Source: an uncultured delta proteobacterium
Lineage (GTDB): Bacteria; Myxococcota_A; Bradymonadia; REDH01
Length of the DNA: 13,528 nucleotides
Assembly: GCA_903912275.1 (NCBI GenBank)
Contig: CAIWGR010000106.1
Span: 1-13,528, forward strand
Direction: 5' to 3'
A model generated the notes under the pieces. It had not been told where the DNA came from, made no database searches, and worked only from the letters and a program-made list of their open reading frames with translations. The translations under genes and the position numbers were made by a program. Every line of letters starts with the position of its first letter. The first letter of the stretch is position 1. Shown piece by piece: positions 1 to 6,258 of this stretch.

Positions 1-1426
1 GCCACCAGCTGATGAGGGATTCGCATTCCTCTTTGCTGAGCGAGGTGTCTGTGTGGAAGATGCGCTTGGTGAGATCCTTGAGCCCCAGGGCGCTCAGCGC
101 GCGTGCGGAGCTGGCGTGAATCGCGGGGGTACGGAAGTCGTCGGTATCTCCGGTCGACAGCCAGACAGGCCGAACCTCGTAGCCGATGCCATCGCTGAGG
201 AAGCCGCCATGAAGCAGTGCAAAGTGGGAGACAAAGCGCTCGTTTGTGCCGACCCACGCCGCGATGCTTGCGCCCTGCGAATAGCCGGCAACCAGCGTCT
301 TGGACTTGTCGAAGGTGACACCCCGCGCCTGGGTCATCCACTCCATCGCCTTGGCCAGGAATTGCAGTTCCTTCGTACGGTGAACAATCGCGTTGTTCAC
401 CTCGAAGGCCCAGACACCGTTCTCGCGGTTGACGGCATCGATGGCGAGGATGGCGAATCCGTGCGCACGCGCCTGATCGACAAAGGGCTCTGCGATGAGG
501 GCTCCGCTGTCGCCCGGTCCGTGGAAGAGGATAAGAAGCGGGACATCGCCGGAGACCCTCTCGGGGATGAAGTAGGAGCCTGCCCGTCCGAGGGTCTGGA
601 CCACACCGAGCGTCTGAACCTCGCGCTCTCTCCGCGGAGCGACTGGCGCGACTTCTGGCTCGGGCTCTACCTTTGCAGCTTCGGTCTTCGCGGGCTCGGT
701 CTTCGCGGGCTCGGTCTTCGCAGCTTCGCTCTTTGCCGCTTCGCTCTTTGCCGCTTCGGTCTTCGCGGGCTCGGTCTTCGCGGGCTCGGTCTTCGCAACT
801 TCCGTCGCGCCGCTGCCTTCACCACTGCCCGCGGAGGCCGGCTCGGTCTTCGCAGCTTCGCTCTTTGCCGCTTCGGTCTTCACCGGCTCGCTCTTGGCGA
901 CTTCGGCCGCGCCGCTGCCTTCGCCACTGCCTGCGGAGACGGGCTCACTCTTGGCGACTTCGGTCGCGCCGCTGCCTTCGCCACTGCCTGGGGAGGCGGG
1001 CTCGCTCTGAGCCACTTCGGTCGACCCGCTGCCTTCGCCACTGCCCGCGGAGACGGGCTCACTCTTGGCGACTTCGGTCGAGCCGCTGCCCTCGCCACTG
1101 CCATTCGCCGTGTCGACGACCGTCTCCCCGACCGCGCTTCCCTCAGCAGCGGCGTGGGCGCCAGCCGCAAAGGCTGCTTCGAGCTCCGCCTGCTTCGCCG
1201 CGGCCTCCGCAGCAACGCGATCTTCCTCCGCCTTGGCACGGGCGGCGCGCAGTTCCTGACGCTGACGCGCTGCCTCAATCTGGCGATTGGCGATGGCGCG
1301 TTCCTCGCGATCTCGGCGGCGGACCCAACCCGGAATTCCTTCGATGCCCTCTTTGGGAGGAGCAAGAAGGGGTGCGCAGGCCGAGAAGCCGAGGGCAAGA
1401 ATGAGACTGTAGAGGATACGCTTCAT
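1..1426 (-). CDS. Lipoprotein with repetitive linker and C-terminal alpha/beta hydrolase (3' end cut by window)
   Basis: The visible 475 residues start at ATG 1424-1426 and run off the left edge. Residues 1-17 form a lipoprotein signal (positively charged start, hydrophobic core, lipobox-like LGFSAC with Cys17; Phe at -3 is unusual). Residues 37-85 are a charged, Ala-rich probable helix or coiled coil. Residues 108-256 are low-complexity: five GSGEGSG-containing units, then Lys-[Thr/Ser]-Glu-[Pro/Ala]-Ala pentapeptides. Residues 270-475 look like an alpha/beta hydrolase of the PHB-depolymerase/phospholipase-carboxylesterase type: HGPGDSG oxyanion-loop motif (302-308), GYSQGAS nucleophile elbow with Ser383, likely Asp in GDTDD (427-430), and candidate catalytic His458 near the cut end. 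I infer a serine esterase, peptidase or depolymerase held at the outer membrane by a long flexible tether; the substrate is unknown. The lipoprotein signal makes the start convincing although no Shine-Dalgarno sequence is obvious. It is divergent from the sigma-factor operon. Confidence 0.85.
   Translation of the reverse strand, partial: MKRILYSLILALGFSACAPLLAPPKEGIEGIPGWVRRRDREERAIANRQIEAARQRQELRAARAKAEEDRVAAEAAAKQAELEAAFAAGAHAAAEGSAVGETVVDTANGSGEGSGSTEVAKSEPVSAGSGEGSGSTEVAQSEPASPGSGEGSGATEVAKSEPVSAGSGEGSGAAEVAKSEPVKTEAAKSEAAKTEPASAGSGEGSGATEVAKTEPAKTEPAKTEAAKSEAAKSEAAKTEPAKTEPAKTEAAKVEPEPEVAPVAPRREREVQTLGVVQTLGRAGSYFIPERVSGDVPLLILFHGPGDSGALIAEPFVDQARAHGFAILAIDAVNRENGVWAFEVNNAIVHRTKELQFLAKAMEWMTQARGVTFDKSKTLVAGYSQGASIAAWVGTNERFVSHFALLHGGFLSDGIGYEVRPVWLSTGDTDDFRTPAIHASSARALSALGLKDLTKRIFHTDTSLSKEECESLISWW
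671..797 (-). repeat. Tandem 15-bp repeat encoding Ala-Lys-Thr/Ser-Glu-Pro/Ala
   Basis: About eight to nine near-identical 15-bp units lie within the lipoprotein-hydrolase gene and encode AKTEP, AKTEA and AKSEA pentapeptides. A block of several units (AKTEP AKTEP AKTEA) occurs twice, so the array probably grew by slippage or unequal recombination. It is in frame throughout and resembles the Lys/Ala/Glu-rich helical spacers of TolA-like envelope proteins. Confidence 0.85.
798..1107 (-). repeat. Five imperfect repeats encoding GSGEGSG-xx-EVAKSEP-type units
   Basis: Five copies of an imperfect unit of about 57 bp encode GSGEGSG followed by [AS][TA]EVA[KQ][ST]EP and a short spacer. The fourth copy carries an insertion of the pentapeptide repeat found next door, showing that the two repeat types mix. 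Together they form a flexible tether of about 150 residues between the lipid anchor and the hydrolase. Confidence 0.85.
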
Positions 1427-1463
1427 GCAGTGAGGCCAGACCCAGGTCGTCGAATACTGGGAG

Positions 1464-1492
1464 AGTTTAGCCGCTGAACGCTGGCGTGTCGA
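1464..1492 (-). promoter_or_regulatory. Sigma70-like promoter for the lipoprotein hydrolase
   Basis: On the minus strand, TCGACA (1492-1487; 5 of 6 to the -35 consensus) is followed by a 17-base spacer and TAAACT (1469-1464; 4 of 6 to the -10 consensus). Transcription would begin near 1457 and leave a leader of about 30 bases before the ATG at 1426. Spacing and position are both ideal, but there is no experimental support. Confidence 0.45.
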
Positions 1493-1651
1493 CTTCGACG
1501 ACGCGACGGACTCGTGGGTGCATCGAGATCGAAGCGGGGTGAAGCGCGATAGGGAAAGCGGGTTTCTACGCGGCATTGCTCGGTCATCGGTAGGCGGGCA
1601 ACGGTGCCGGTCGATGCACAAATGGAGGGCGAAGGATCGAAAGAGGGGGTA

Positions 1652-1689
1652 GTGGTGCGCAAGGTACCGCCTCCCACCTTGCGCGCCAC
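1652..1689 (+). promoter_or_regulatory. Strong stem-loop upstream of the sigma-factor operon
   Basis: Arms 1652-1665 (GTGGTGCGCAAGGT) and 1676-1689 (ACCTTGCGCGCCAC) pair over 14 bp: 13 Watson-Crick pairs and one G-T wobble around a 10-base loop. The structure ends 26 bases before the ATG at 1716. No T-run follows on either strand, so it is not a classical intrinsic terminator. It could be an operator dyad or an mRNA leader hairpin. The rest of the 1427-1715 region shows no convincing rightward sigma70 promoter and no convincing small ORF. Confidence 0.45.
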
Positions 1690-1715
1690 CCTTCCCCTCG
1701 CCGGAACCCGCCACG

Positions 1716-2708
1716 ATGAAGCCCGCCCCCCAACGCGAGAGCAGAGCAGCCGGCCGGTGGGCTCGGCGGGCGGCTGCATGGAGCGTGGCGACGGCAGCTG
1801 CCGCGTTCGCTGGGCAGCTTGCTGCGCAGGAAGTGGGTTCGGTTCCGTGCACCAGCTCGGTGGATGTCGCTGCGCTGGTTCGCGCGCTCGGGAGTCGCGC
1901 GCCGGTTGGTAGCGTGGGATGGGAGATCGGCGTTCGTGGGTCTGACTGCATCGTGACGGTGACAGACGGCGGCGGCGTGTGGCCGTCGGGGATTCGGGCC
2001 GATCGCGAGACGATGCTTGTGGCCGCTGAGGTGAGCTGGAGCTGGATGCACCGGGCGCGTTCGTTAGATGAGGCTCGCACCGCAGGGCGCACTCTGGCGA
2101 ACGAGACGGCGCTGCAGGCGCGACTGGTGGAGACCAGCGCAACGCCCGTCGCGGCGGCGGTCCCCCCGCTGGAGCCCCATGCGCCTGCACCCGTCGCAGA
2201 GCGGGCTGAAGGACGGGTCGGGTTGGGCGCCACGGCGCTGAACGGCCATGCGGTGAGTACACTGACGGCCGGCTACTCGGTGCCGGTGTCGGCGGCGCTT
2301 CGGGCAGGGGCGGAGGGCTGGTGTTCTCTGGCACGGGTGGATTCGCAGTTCCTCTATGTGGACTCCTCGATTGGCAGCAGCGCCCGCCCCGGGGTTCAGG
2401 TGGCATCTTTTGGGGGGTTTCTCGCCTCCTCTTCTCGCTGGGCGGGGCTCGATATCGGGATTCGCAGCGGGCTGGGGTTGGTCTGGGCACAGTCGACCTT
2501 GGAGAGCGCGTTGGCATCGGTGTCGGAGTCGGCGTGGCTGCCGGAGGCATCGGTGCATGGGCGCCTTGGTGTGCGGTTTGGCTCGGCTGAGCCTGCAATC
2601 GAGATTGGCTATCGCGCCGTTGTTGGCGATGACAAGGTTGTGGGTCCTTCGCTCTGGGCGTTCGCTGGTCCCAGTGCGAGCTTGTCGCTAGGATGGAGTG
2701 TCCAATGA
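1716..2708 (+). CDS. Secreted hypothetical protein with beta-rich C-terminal half, first gene of sigma-factor operon
   Basis: This is a 330-residue protein of unrecognised family. Residues 1-37 look like a signal peptide: a long Arg-rich n-region, an Ala-rich core and a likely cleavage near LAAQE. Residues 40-135 form a small domain with two cysteines (45 and 78) that may pair, ending in a RETMLVAAEVSWSW helix. From memory, similar head domains occur in myxobacterial proteins encoded beside ECF sigma/FecR genes. Residues 136-165 are a Pro/Ala linker. Residues 166-330 alternate polar and hydrophobic residues with many Gly and aromatics (YSVPVSAALRAGAEGW, SLWAFAGPSASLSLGW), which suggests a small outer-membrane barrel, although the C-terminus is Gln rather than Phe. 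The initiating ATG has only a weak GGAA about 9 bases upstream. Its stop overlaps the sigma-factor start (ATGA), implying translational coupling. A role as sensor or surface protein of the module is inference. Confidence 0.7.
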   Translation: MKPAPQRESRAAGRWARRAAAWSVATAAAAFAGQLAAQEVGSVPCTSSVDVAALVRALGSRAPVGSVGWEIGVRGSDCIVTVTDGGGVWPSGIRADRETMLVAAEVSWSWMHRARSLDEARTAGRTLANETALQARLVETSATPVAAAVPPLEPHAPAPVAERAEGRVGLGATALNGHAVSTLTAGYSVPVSAALRAGAEGWCSLARVDSQFLYVDSSIGSSARPGVQVASFGGFLASSSRWAGLDIGIRSGLGLVWAQSTLESALASVSESAWLPEASVHGRLGVRFGSAEPAIEIGYRAVVGDDKVVGPSLWAFAGPSASLSLGWSVQ

Positions 2709-3304
2709 GCGCAGCACTTACCCAGACACCTTCCGAGCTTTCGCAGCTGTCGGACACGCTTCTCGTCGAGCTTTCGGTTTCCGGGAGCATGGCGGCTTTT
2801 TCGGAGCTCCACCGCCGCTTGAGCCCGATTGTCTATCGGCGGCTCGCGCGGCTTCTGGGCGGCAGTTCGGAGGTCGACGATGTGGTGCAGGAGGTCTTCC
2901 TGCAGCTTCACCTCAGTATGCCACGGTATGATGCCACGCGTCCGCTGGTGAACTGGCTGCAGCGCATCACCCGGAATGTGGCCTTCTCTCATCTGCGGAA
3001 GCGGCCGTCTGCACTCGACCCGCTCGGCATGGAGATGCTGGGGGCCGGGCCGGATGAGTGGCGCAGGCTTTCATCGCGCGACAAATTGCGGGCGCTCGAC
3101 GCGGTGCTGCAGCAGTTGTCGCCGGACGCCCGAGACAACTTCATCATGTTCGCGATTGAGGGCATGACGCTGGCGGAGATCGCCGACCAGACGGGCGAGC
3201 CGCTCAACACGATTGCAGCCCGGGTGCGGCGGGCGCGCGAGCGGATGATGCTTGCGTTGCGGCAGCGGGATGCGGACCTCGATTCATCGGAGTTGGAGCC
3301 ATGA
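2705..3304 (+). CDS. ECF-type RNA polymerase sigma factor
   Basis: The protein is 199 residues from the ATG at 2705, chosen because it overlaps the upstream stop and has GGAG 6 bases before it. An in-frame ATG at 2693 would add four residues. Region sigma2 spans about 27-95, with the characteristic acidic stretch DDVVQEVF (58-65) and WLQRITRN (84-91). Region sigma4 spans about 127-186, with the helix-turn-helix around MTLAEIADQTGEPLNTIAARVRRARERM (154-181). No sigma1.1 or sigma3 is present and no extra C-terminal domain, so it is an extracytoplasmic-function sigma. The next gene is a FecR-like membrane protein that should be its anti-sigma partner, again with an ATGA overlap. It would direct RNA polymerase to envelope-signal promoters; its target motif cannot be read from this window. 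Confidence 0.93.
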   Translation: MSAALTQTPSELSQLSDTLLVELSVSGSMAAFSELHRRLSPIVYRRLARLLGGSSEVDDVVQEVFLQLHLSMPRYDATRPLVNWLQRITRNVAFSHLRKRPSALDPLGMEMLGAGPDEWRRLSSRDKLRALDAVLQQLSPDARDNFIMFAIEGMTLAEIADQTGEPLNTIAARVRRARERMMLALRQRDADLDSSELEP

Positions 3305-4632
3305 GGCTGACGACCGATCAGGCGCGGGCCCTGTTGCTCGACTACTGCGCGGGTCTGCTGCCCGCCGCAGAGGTGGCGCAGGTGGAACAGGCGCTGCTTG
3401 CCGATGGCGCGCTCGCCGAGGAGGCGCAGCGCTTGCGGGATGTTCTGGGCGCTGCGAAGCGGTCCGATGCTCTGGAGTGGACAGCGGAGCGGTCGAGCGC
3501 GAACTTCGCCGCGGTGGCAGCGGCGCTCTCTTCGTCGGGGCAGTTTGAGGCAGATGGTTGGACGGCGCCGGCGCCCGAACCGACGGTGGCGGAACTGGGA
3601 CCAGCGATGAAGAGGGGCCGTTCGGCTCGCCGGCGTTCGGCTTGGGGCTGGCTTGCGGCGGCGGCAGCGCTGCTGATCGGGCTGTCTGCGAACAGCTGGA
3701 TGGGCGTCGATGCGCCGGTGGCAGATACCTCGTCAACGCTGGCTGCAGCGCCCGCAGCACCGGCAGCGCCTCAGGCGCAGGCCACAAAGGTGGCTCCGCG
3801 CGTGGATGCGTGGGCTTCGCTGGCGCGGGATGGGTCGCGGCCCGCGGGCTTTCCCGGCTCTATCTTTGCGGGGAGCGATGCAGATTGGCGGGCGCAGCAG
3901 GAGCATGACTGGACGGTCTATCTGGCGGGTGGCGCGCTGCTCGTGGAGTGGATGCCGGCGGGCGAGGAGCACCTCATCGTTCGGACGCCGAGCGAGAGCA
4001 TTGAGGTAACCGGTACGGTGTTTGCGATCGAGGTGACGCGCGAGGCGACCGAGGTCTCCGTGGTGGAGGGCTCCGTAGTGGTCTCTCGTACCGAGGGGCC
4101 GCGGGCGGGCGAGCGGAGCGTGGTGGAGCGCGGCGGCCGCTGGCGTTCCGACGCTGGGAGCAGCGCGATTTCTGGTGCGGTGTCTACCGCGGCAGGGCTT
4201 CGGGTTGACCTGACGGCGCACCGGAGTTGGATGGCCACGCGCGGGCTGAAGCGGGCAGAAGGCGCCGTTGCGCCGCGGCCTGCCGCACATCGTTCGAAGC
4301 CTGCGACCGCAGCGGTGTTGGCGCTCCCGGCCGCTCCTGCGCCAACGCTAGACGGTCTGGCGGATGCGGCGGTGGCGCGCGGCGATCACGCCGGCGCGGC
4401 GGCCCTGCTGGAGCAGTGGGTTGTGAAGGCTCCTGCACCTTCGACGCGGCGCGCGGCGAAGCTCGATTTGGCGCGAATCTACCTCTACGAATTGCGCCAA
4501 CCTGAGAAGGCGGCATCGCACCTTCGGGATCTGATTGAGGCTGCGCCATCGGACCTGCTGGCCGCGACGCTCCAGTCGGAACTCTGCTCACTGCACCTGC
4601 CCAAGGATGCGCCGCGCTGCGGAGTGAAGTGA
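3301..4632 (+). CDS. FecR-like anti-sigma membrane protein with C-terminal TPR-like region
   Basis: The protein has 443 residues. Residues 1-75 form a cytoplasmic helical domain (TTDQARALLLDYCAGLLPAAE) of the type that binds sigma factors. Residues 113-130 are a single membrane span preceded by a basic KRGRSARRR stop. Residues 140-165 are an Ala/Pro linker. Residues 205-285 match the FecR periplasmic domain (WTVYLAGG, IVRTPSESIEVTGTVFAIEV, EVSVVEGSVVVS). Residues 350-430 are helical and TPR-like (ARGDHAGAAALLEQW, AKLDLARIYLYELRQPEKAASHLRDLIE). FecR proteins hold or activate a partner ECF sigma in response to an envelope signal. No TonB-dependent transducer is seen nearby, so the signal route probably differs from the classical Fec system. 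The start overlaps the sigma stop and the stop overlaps the next start. Confidence 0.88.
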   Translation: MRLTTDQARALLLDYCAGLLPAAEVAQVEQALLADGALAEEAQRLRDVLGAAKRSDALEWTAERSSANFAAVAAALSSSGQFEADGWTAPAPEPTVAELGPAMKRGRSARRRSAWGWLAAAAALLIGLSANSWMGVDAPVADTSSTLAAAPAAPAAPQAQATKVAPRVDAWASLARDGSRPAGFPGSIFAGSDADWRAQQEHDWTVYLAGGALLVEWMPAGEEHLIVRTPSESIEVTGTVFAIEVTREATEVSVVEGSVVVSRTEGPRAGERSVVERGGRWRSDAGSSAISGAVSTAAGLRVDLTAHRSWMATRGLKRAEGAVAPRPAAHRSKPATAAVLALPAAPAPTLDGLADAAVARGDHAGAAALLEQWVVKAPAPSTRRAAKLDLARIYLYELRQPEKAASHLRDLIEAAPSDLLAATLQSELCSLHLPKDAPRCGVK

Positions 4633-6245
4633 TGGCTCGGAGGCTCCTCCTCGCACTCCTGGGATGGGCGGGCTGCGTGTCGCCTCCCGATGTGGTCATC
4701 GAGGTAGGTTCGGTTCGCCCCGACCCCGCAGGATCAGGGGAGGGCTCGGCTTCAGGAAGCGGATCGGGCGAAGGATCGGAGGTCGATCCGTGGGTGGCCC
4801 CCGGGCGGGCCGGCGAGAGCGTCCTGGCCATCGGAGTGCGGCCGGGCGGCGGCTGGAGCGTTGGCGTGGTTGTCGCTTCAGGCTACTTCATCGGGGTATC
4901 GCCTGGCGGGGTGCCGATTGATCTTCACTGGCGCGACGCTCGGGGGAGAGAGGGGGAGGGAGCCCCCCTCTTCATCGACCGCCAGACAGGTTTGTTTCTC
5001 GCGGAAGCGGACGAGCTTGAGGCACCCCCGATCACACTGCCCTCTGGGTTGGCTGGTTCGTCGGACCGGGTGATCGGTCATCCGAACTTCGGGTTGGGCC
5101 GAGGAGGTTGGCTGACGCTGGCGTTTGACCGGAGGCGCGAGCAGTGCGTGAACGGGGTCGACGACGATGGGAACGGCTTGGCGGACTGCCTGGATGCCGC
5201 TTGCGCCGGCGAGGCTGCCTGCCGCGATGCGTGGCCCGAGGACTGCCGCAGCGGCCGTGACGAAGACGGCGACGGTCTGGTGGACTGTGCCGATCCTGAT
5301 TGTGACCGAGACATCCTGTGCAGTGAACTCTGCGGGGATTCTAACACACTCGCGCTGCCGGCCGATGTTGGTCTCGACGGTGCGGCGATGCTCGACGATT
5401 GCGGGCGGCTGACCGGCCTCGTCGGGGTCTCTGGACGGCGCGACCTTGGTAGCGAGTCGTGCCGCGGGTCGGAGGAGGCTGCGATAGAGACGGCTGCACC
5501 GCTCGAACCGCTTGCCTGCGTGAGCGGAGCGCGCCCCGAGATCTCACTTGCGCAGATTCGAGCGCTGCTGGCGGCTGCCCAGGTGGTGGCCACGGAGTCT
5601 TCCGACTGCCGCCCCGACGCGACGGTGCCCGTGCGCATGGATGAGGCTGCACGCGGCATGGCCGTCTCGGGGACGACGCTGGCGATGCTGCGGCGCGCCC
5701 GAACGATGGTCTACGCGGGTCCAGGCTTCTCCGCGGTGAAGGTGGCCGACCCCCCGCTGCTGATTGCGCCGACTGCGGCGCTGCCACCGCTGGGCGACTC
5801 GCCCGACGACCTCGTCGGTATCGATGGAACGACCGTGTCGCTGGCGAGTAGCTTCCAACGTCCCGAGCCGCTGAGCAGTACACTTTCTGCCCTGTTCTAC
5901 CCCATCTCCACGGCATCGGGATTTCCGCTCGCGCCGCGGTCCGAAGCCATTGCGGGGAATGAATACTACCTCATCGGTCACCCCGACACCTTGGGTTGTG
6001 GGGCCGGGTGGGTGGTGAGCATGGTCAAGCTGGTGGCCTTCGGTGCGGGCGACGAGCTCATCTTCGAGGGGGCCGGTTACAGCGTCGGGGCGGCAATCGT
6101 GACGCCAACGGGTGGGTTGCTCGCGATTGCGACCGATTGTGAGCCGGCAGCTGCAACGGCGATCTCGCCGGCATTGGCCTCCGCCGAACCGCTGGTGCTA
6201 GCGAAGGGGTGCGCGATCATCGGCAGCCGCATCCCCGCGCCGTAA
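4632..6245 (+). CDS. Lipoprotein with degenerate trypsin-like fold(s) and Cys/Asp-rich insertion
   Basis: The protein is 537 residues from ATG 4632, which shares one base with the upstream TGA and has GGAG 7 bases before it; an in-frame GTG at 4629 is the alternative. Residues 1-15 are a lipoprotein signal (LGWAGC, Cys15) followed by a GSGEGSASGSGSGEGSE tether (35-50). Residues 62-170 resemble the first barrel of HtrA/trypsin-type proteases (VGVVVASGYFIGV, LFLAEADELEAPPITL, DRVIGHPNFGLG), but no catalytic His is recognisable. Residues 172-234 hold a Cys-rich segment with two DxDxDG-like calcium-binding-style loops (VDDDGNGLADC and DEDGDGLVDC). Residues 243-266 resemble a GDSGGP region with the Ser replaced (GLDGAAMLDDCGRLTGLVG). 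A second protease-like block ends at 481-500 (AGYSVGAAIVTPTGGLLAI). I infer a non-catalytic, binding-type pseudoprotease, perhaps the signal receptor of this operon. No family was confirmed. Confidence 0.8.
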   Translation: MARRLLLALLGWAGCVSPPDVVIEVGSVRPDPAGSGEGSASGSGSGEGSEVDPWVAPGRAGESVLAIGVRPGGGWSVGVVVASGYFIGVSPGGVPIDLHWRDARGREGEGAPLFIDRQTGLFLAEADELEAPPITLPSGLAGSSDRVIGHPNFGLGRGGWLTLAFDRRREQCVNGVDDDGNGLADCLDAACAGEAACRDAWPEDCRSGRDEDGDGLVDCADPDCDRDILCSELCGDSNTLALPADVGLDGAAMLDDCGRLTGLVGVSGRRDLGSESCRGSEEAAIETAAPLEPLACVSGARPEISLAQIRALLAAAQVVATESSDCRPDATVPVRMDEAARGMAVSGTTLAMLRRARTMVYAGPGFSAVKVADPPLLIAPTAALPPLGDSPDDLVGIDGTTVSLASSFQRPEPLSSTLSALFYPISTASGFPLAPRSEAIAGNEYYLIGHPDTLGCGAGWVVSMVKLVAFGAGDELIFEGAGYSVGAAIVTPTGGLLAIATDCEPAAATAISPALASAEPLVLAKGCAIIGSRIPAP

Positions 6246-6258
6246 ACCGCGCTAGGGG
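6233..6258. terminator. Possible bidirectional hairpin across convergent stop codons
   Basis: The lipoprotein stop (TAA 6243-6245) and the crtB stop (TAG at 6254-6252) are only 6 bases apart. CCCCGCGC (6233-6240) can pair with GCGC and GGGG (6249-6252 and 6255-6258) around an 8-base loop with a 2-base bulge. There is no T-run on either side, so its strength as a terminator is uncertain. No other space exists for one. Confidence 0.25.

Noticed and set aside
671..1107. CRISPR-like or non-coding tandem array
   Set aside because: The units are contiguous without unique spacers, keep the reading frame and encode a plausible protein linker.
53..1477. Long plus-strand open frame of 474 codons opposite the lipoprotein hydrolase
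   Set aside because: Its translation is a shadow of the repeats and has no domain. The minus strand gives a clean signal peptide, linker and hydrolase.
1604..1912. Possible small plus-strand gene of 102 codons in the divergent intergenic region
   Set aside because: It overlaps the stem-loop and the signal-peptide region of the 1716 gene, and its composition is random-looking.
1423..2790. 455-codon minus-strand open frame across the intergenic region and first operon gene
   Set aside because: It is Pro/Arg/Ser-rich without domains and overlaps genes with signal-peptide and sigma-factor features.
2705..4632. Sigma/FecR pair as the light-responsive CarQ/CarR-type regulator of the carotenoid genes
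   Set aside because: The anti-sigma has a single membrane span and a FecR domain, unlike the multi-span CarR. The operon is convergent to the crt genes and nothing in the sequence links them beyond proximity.
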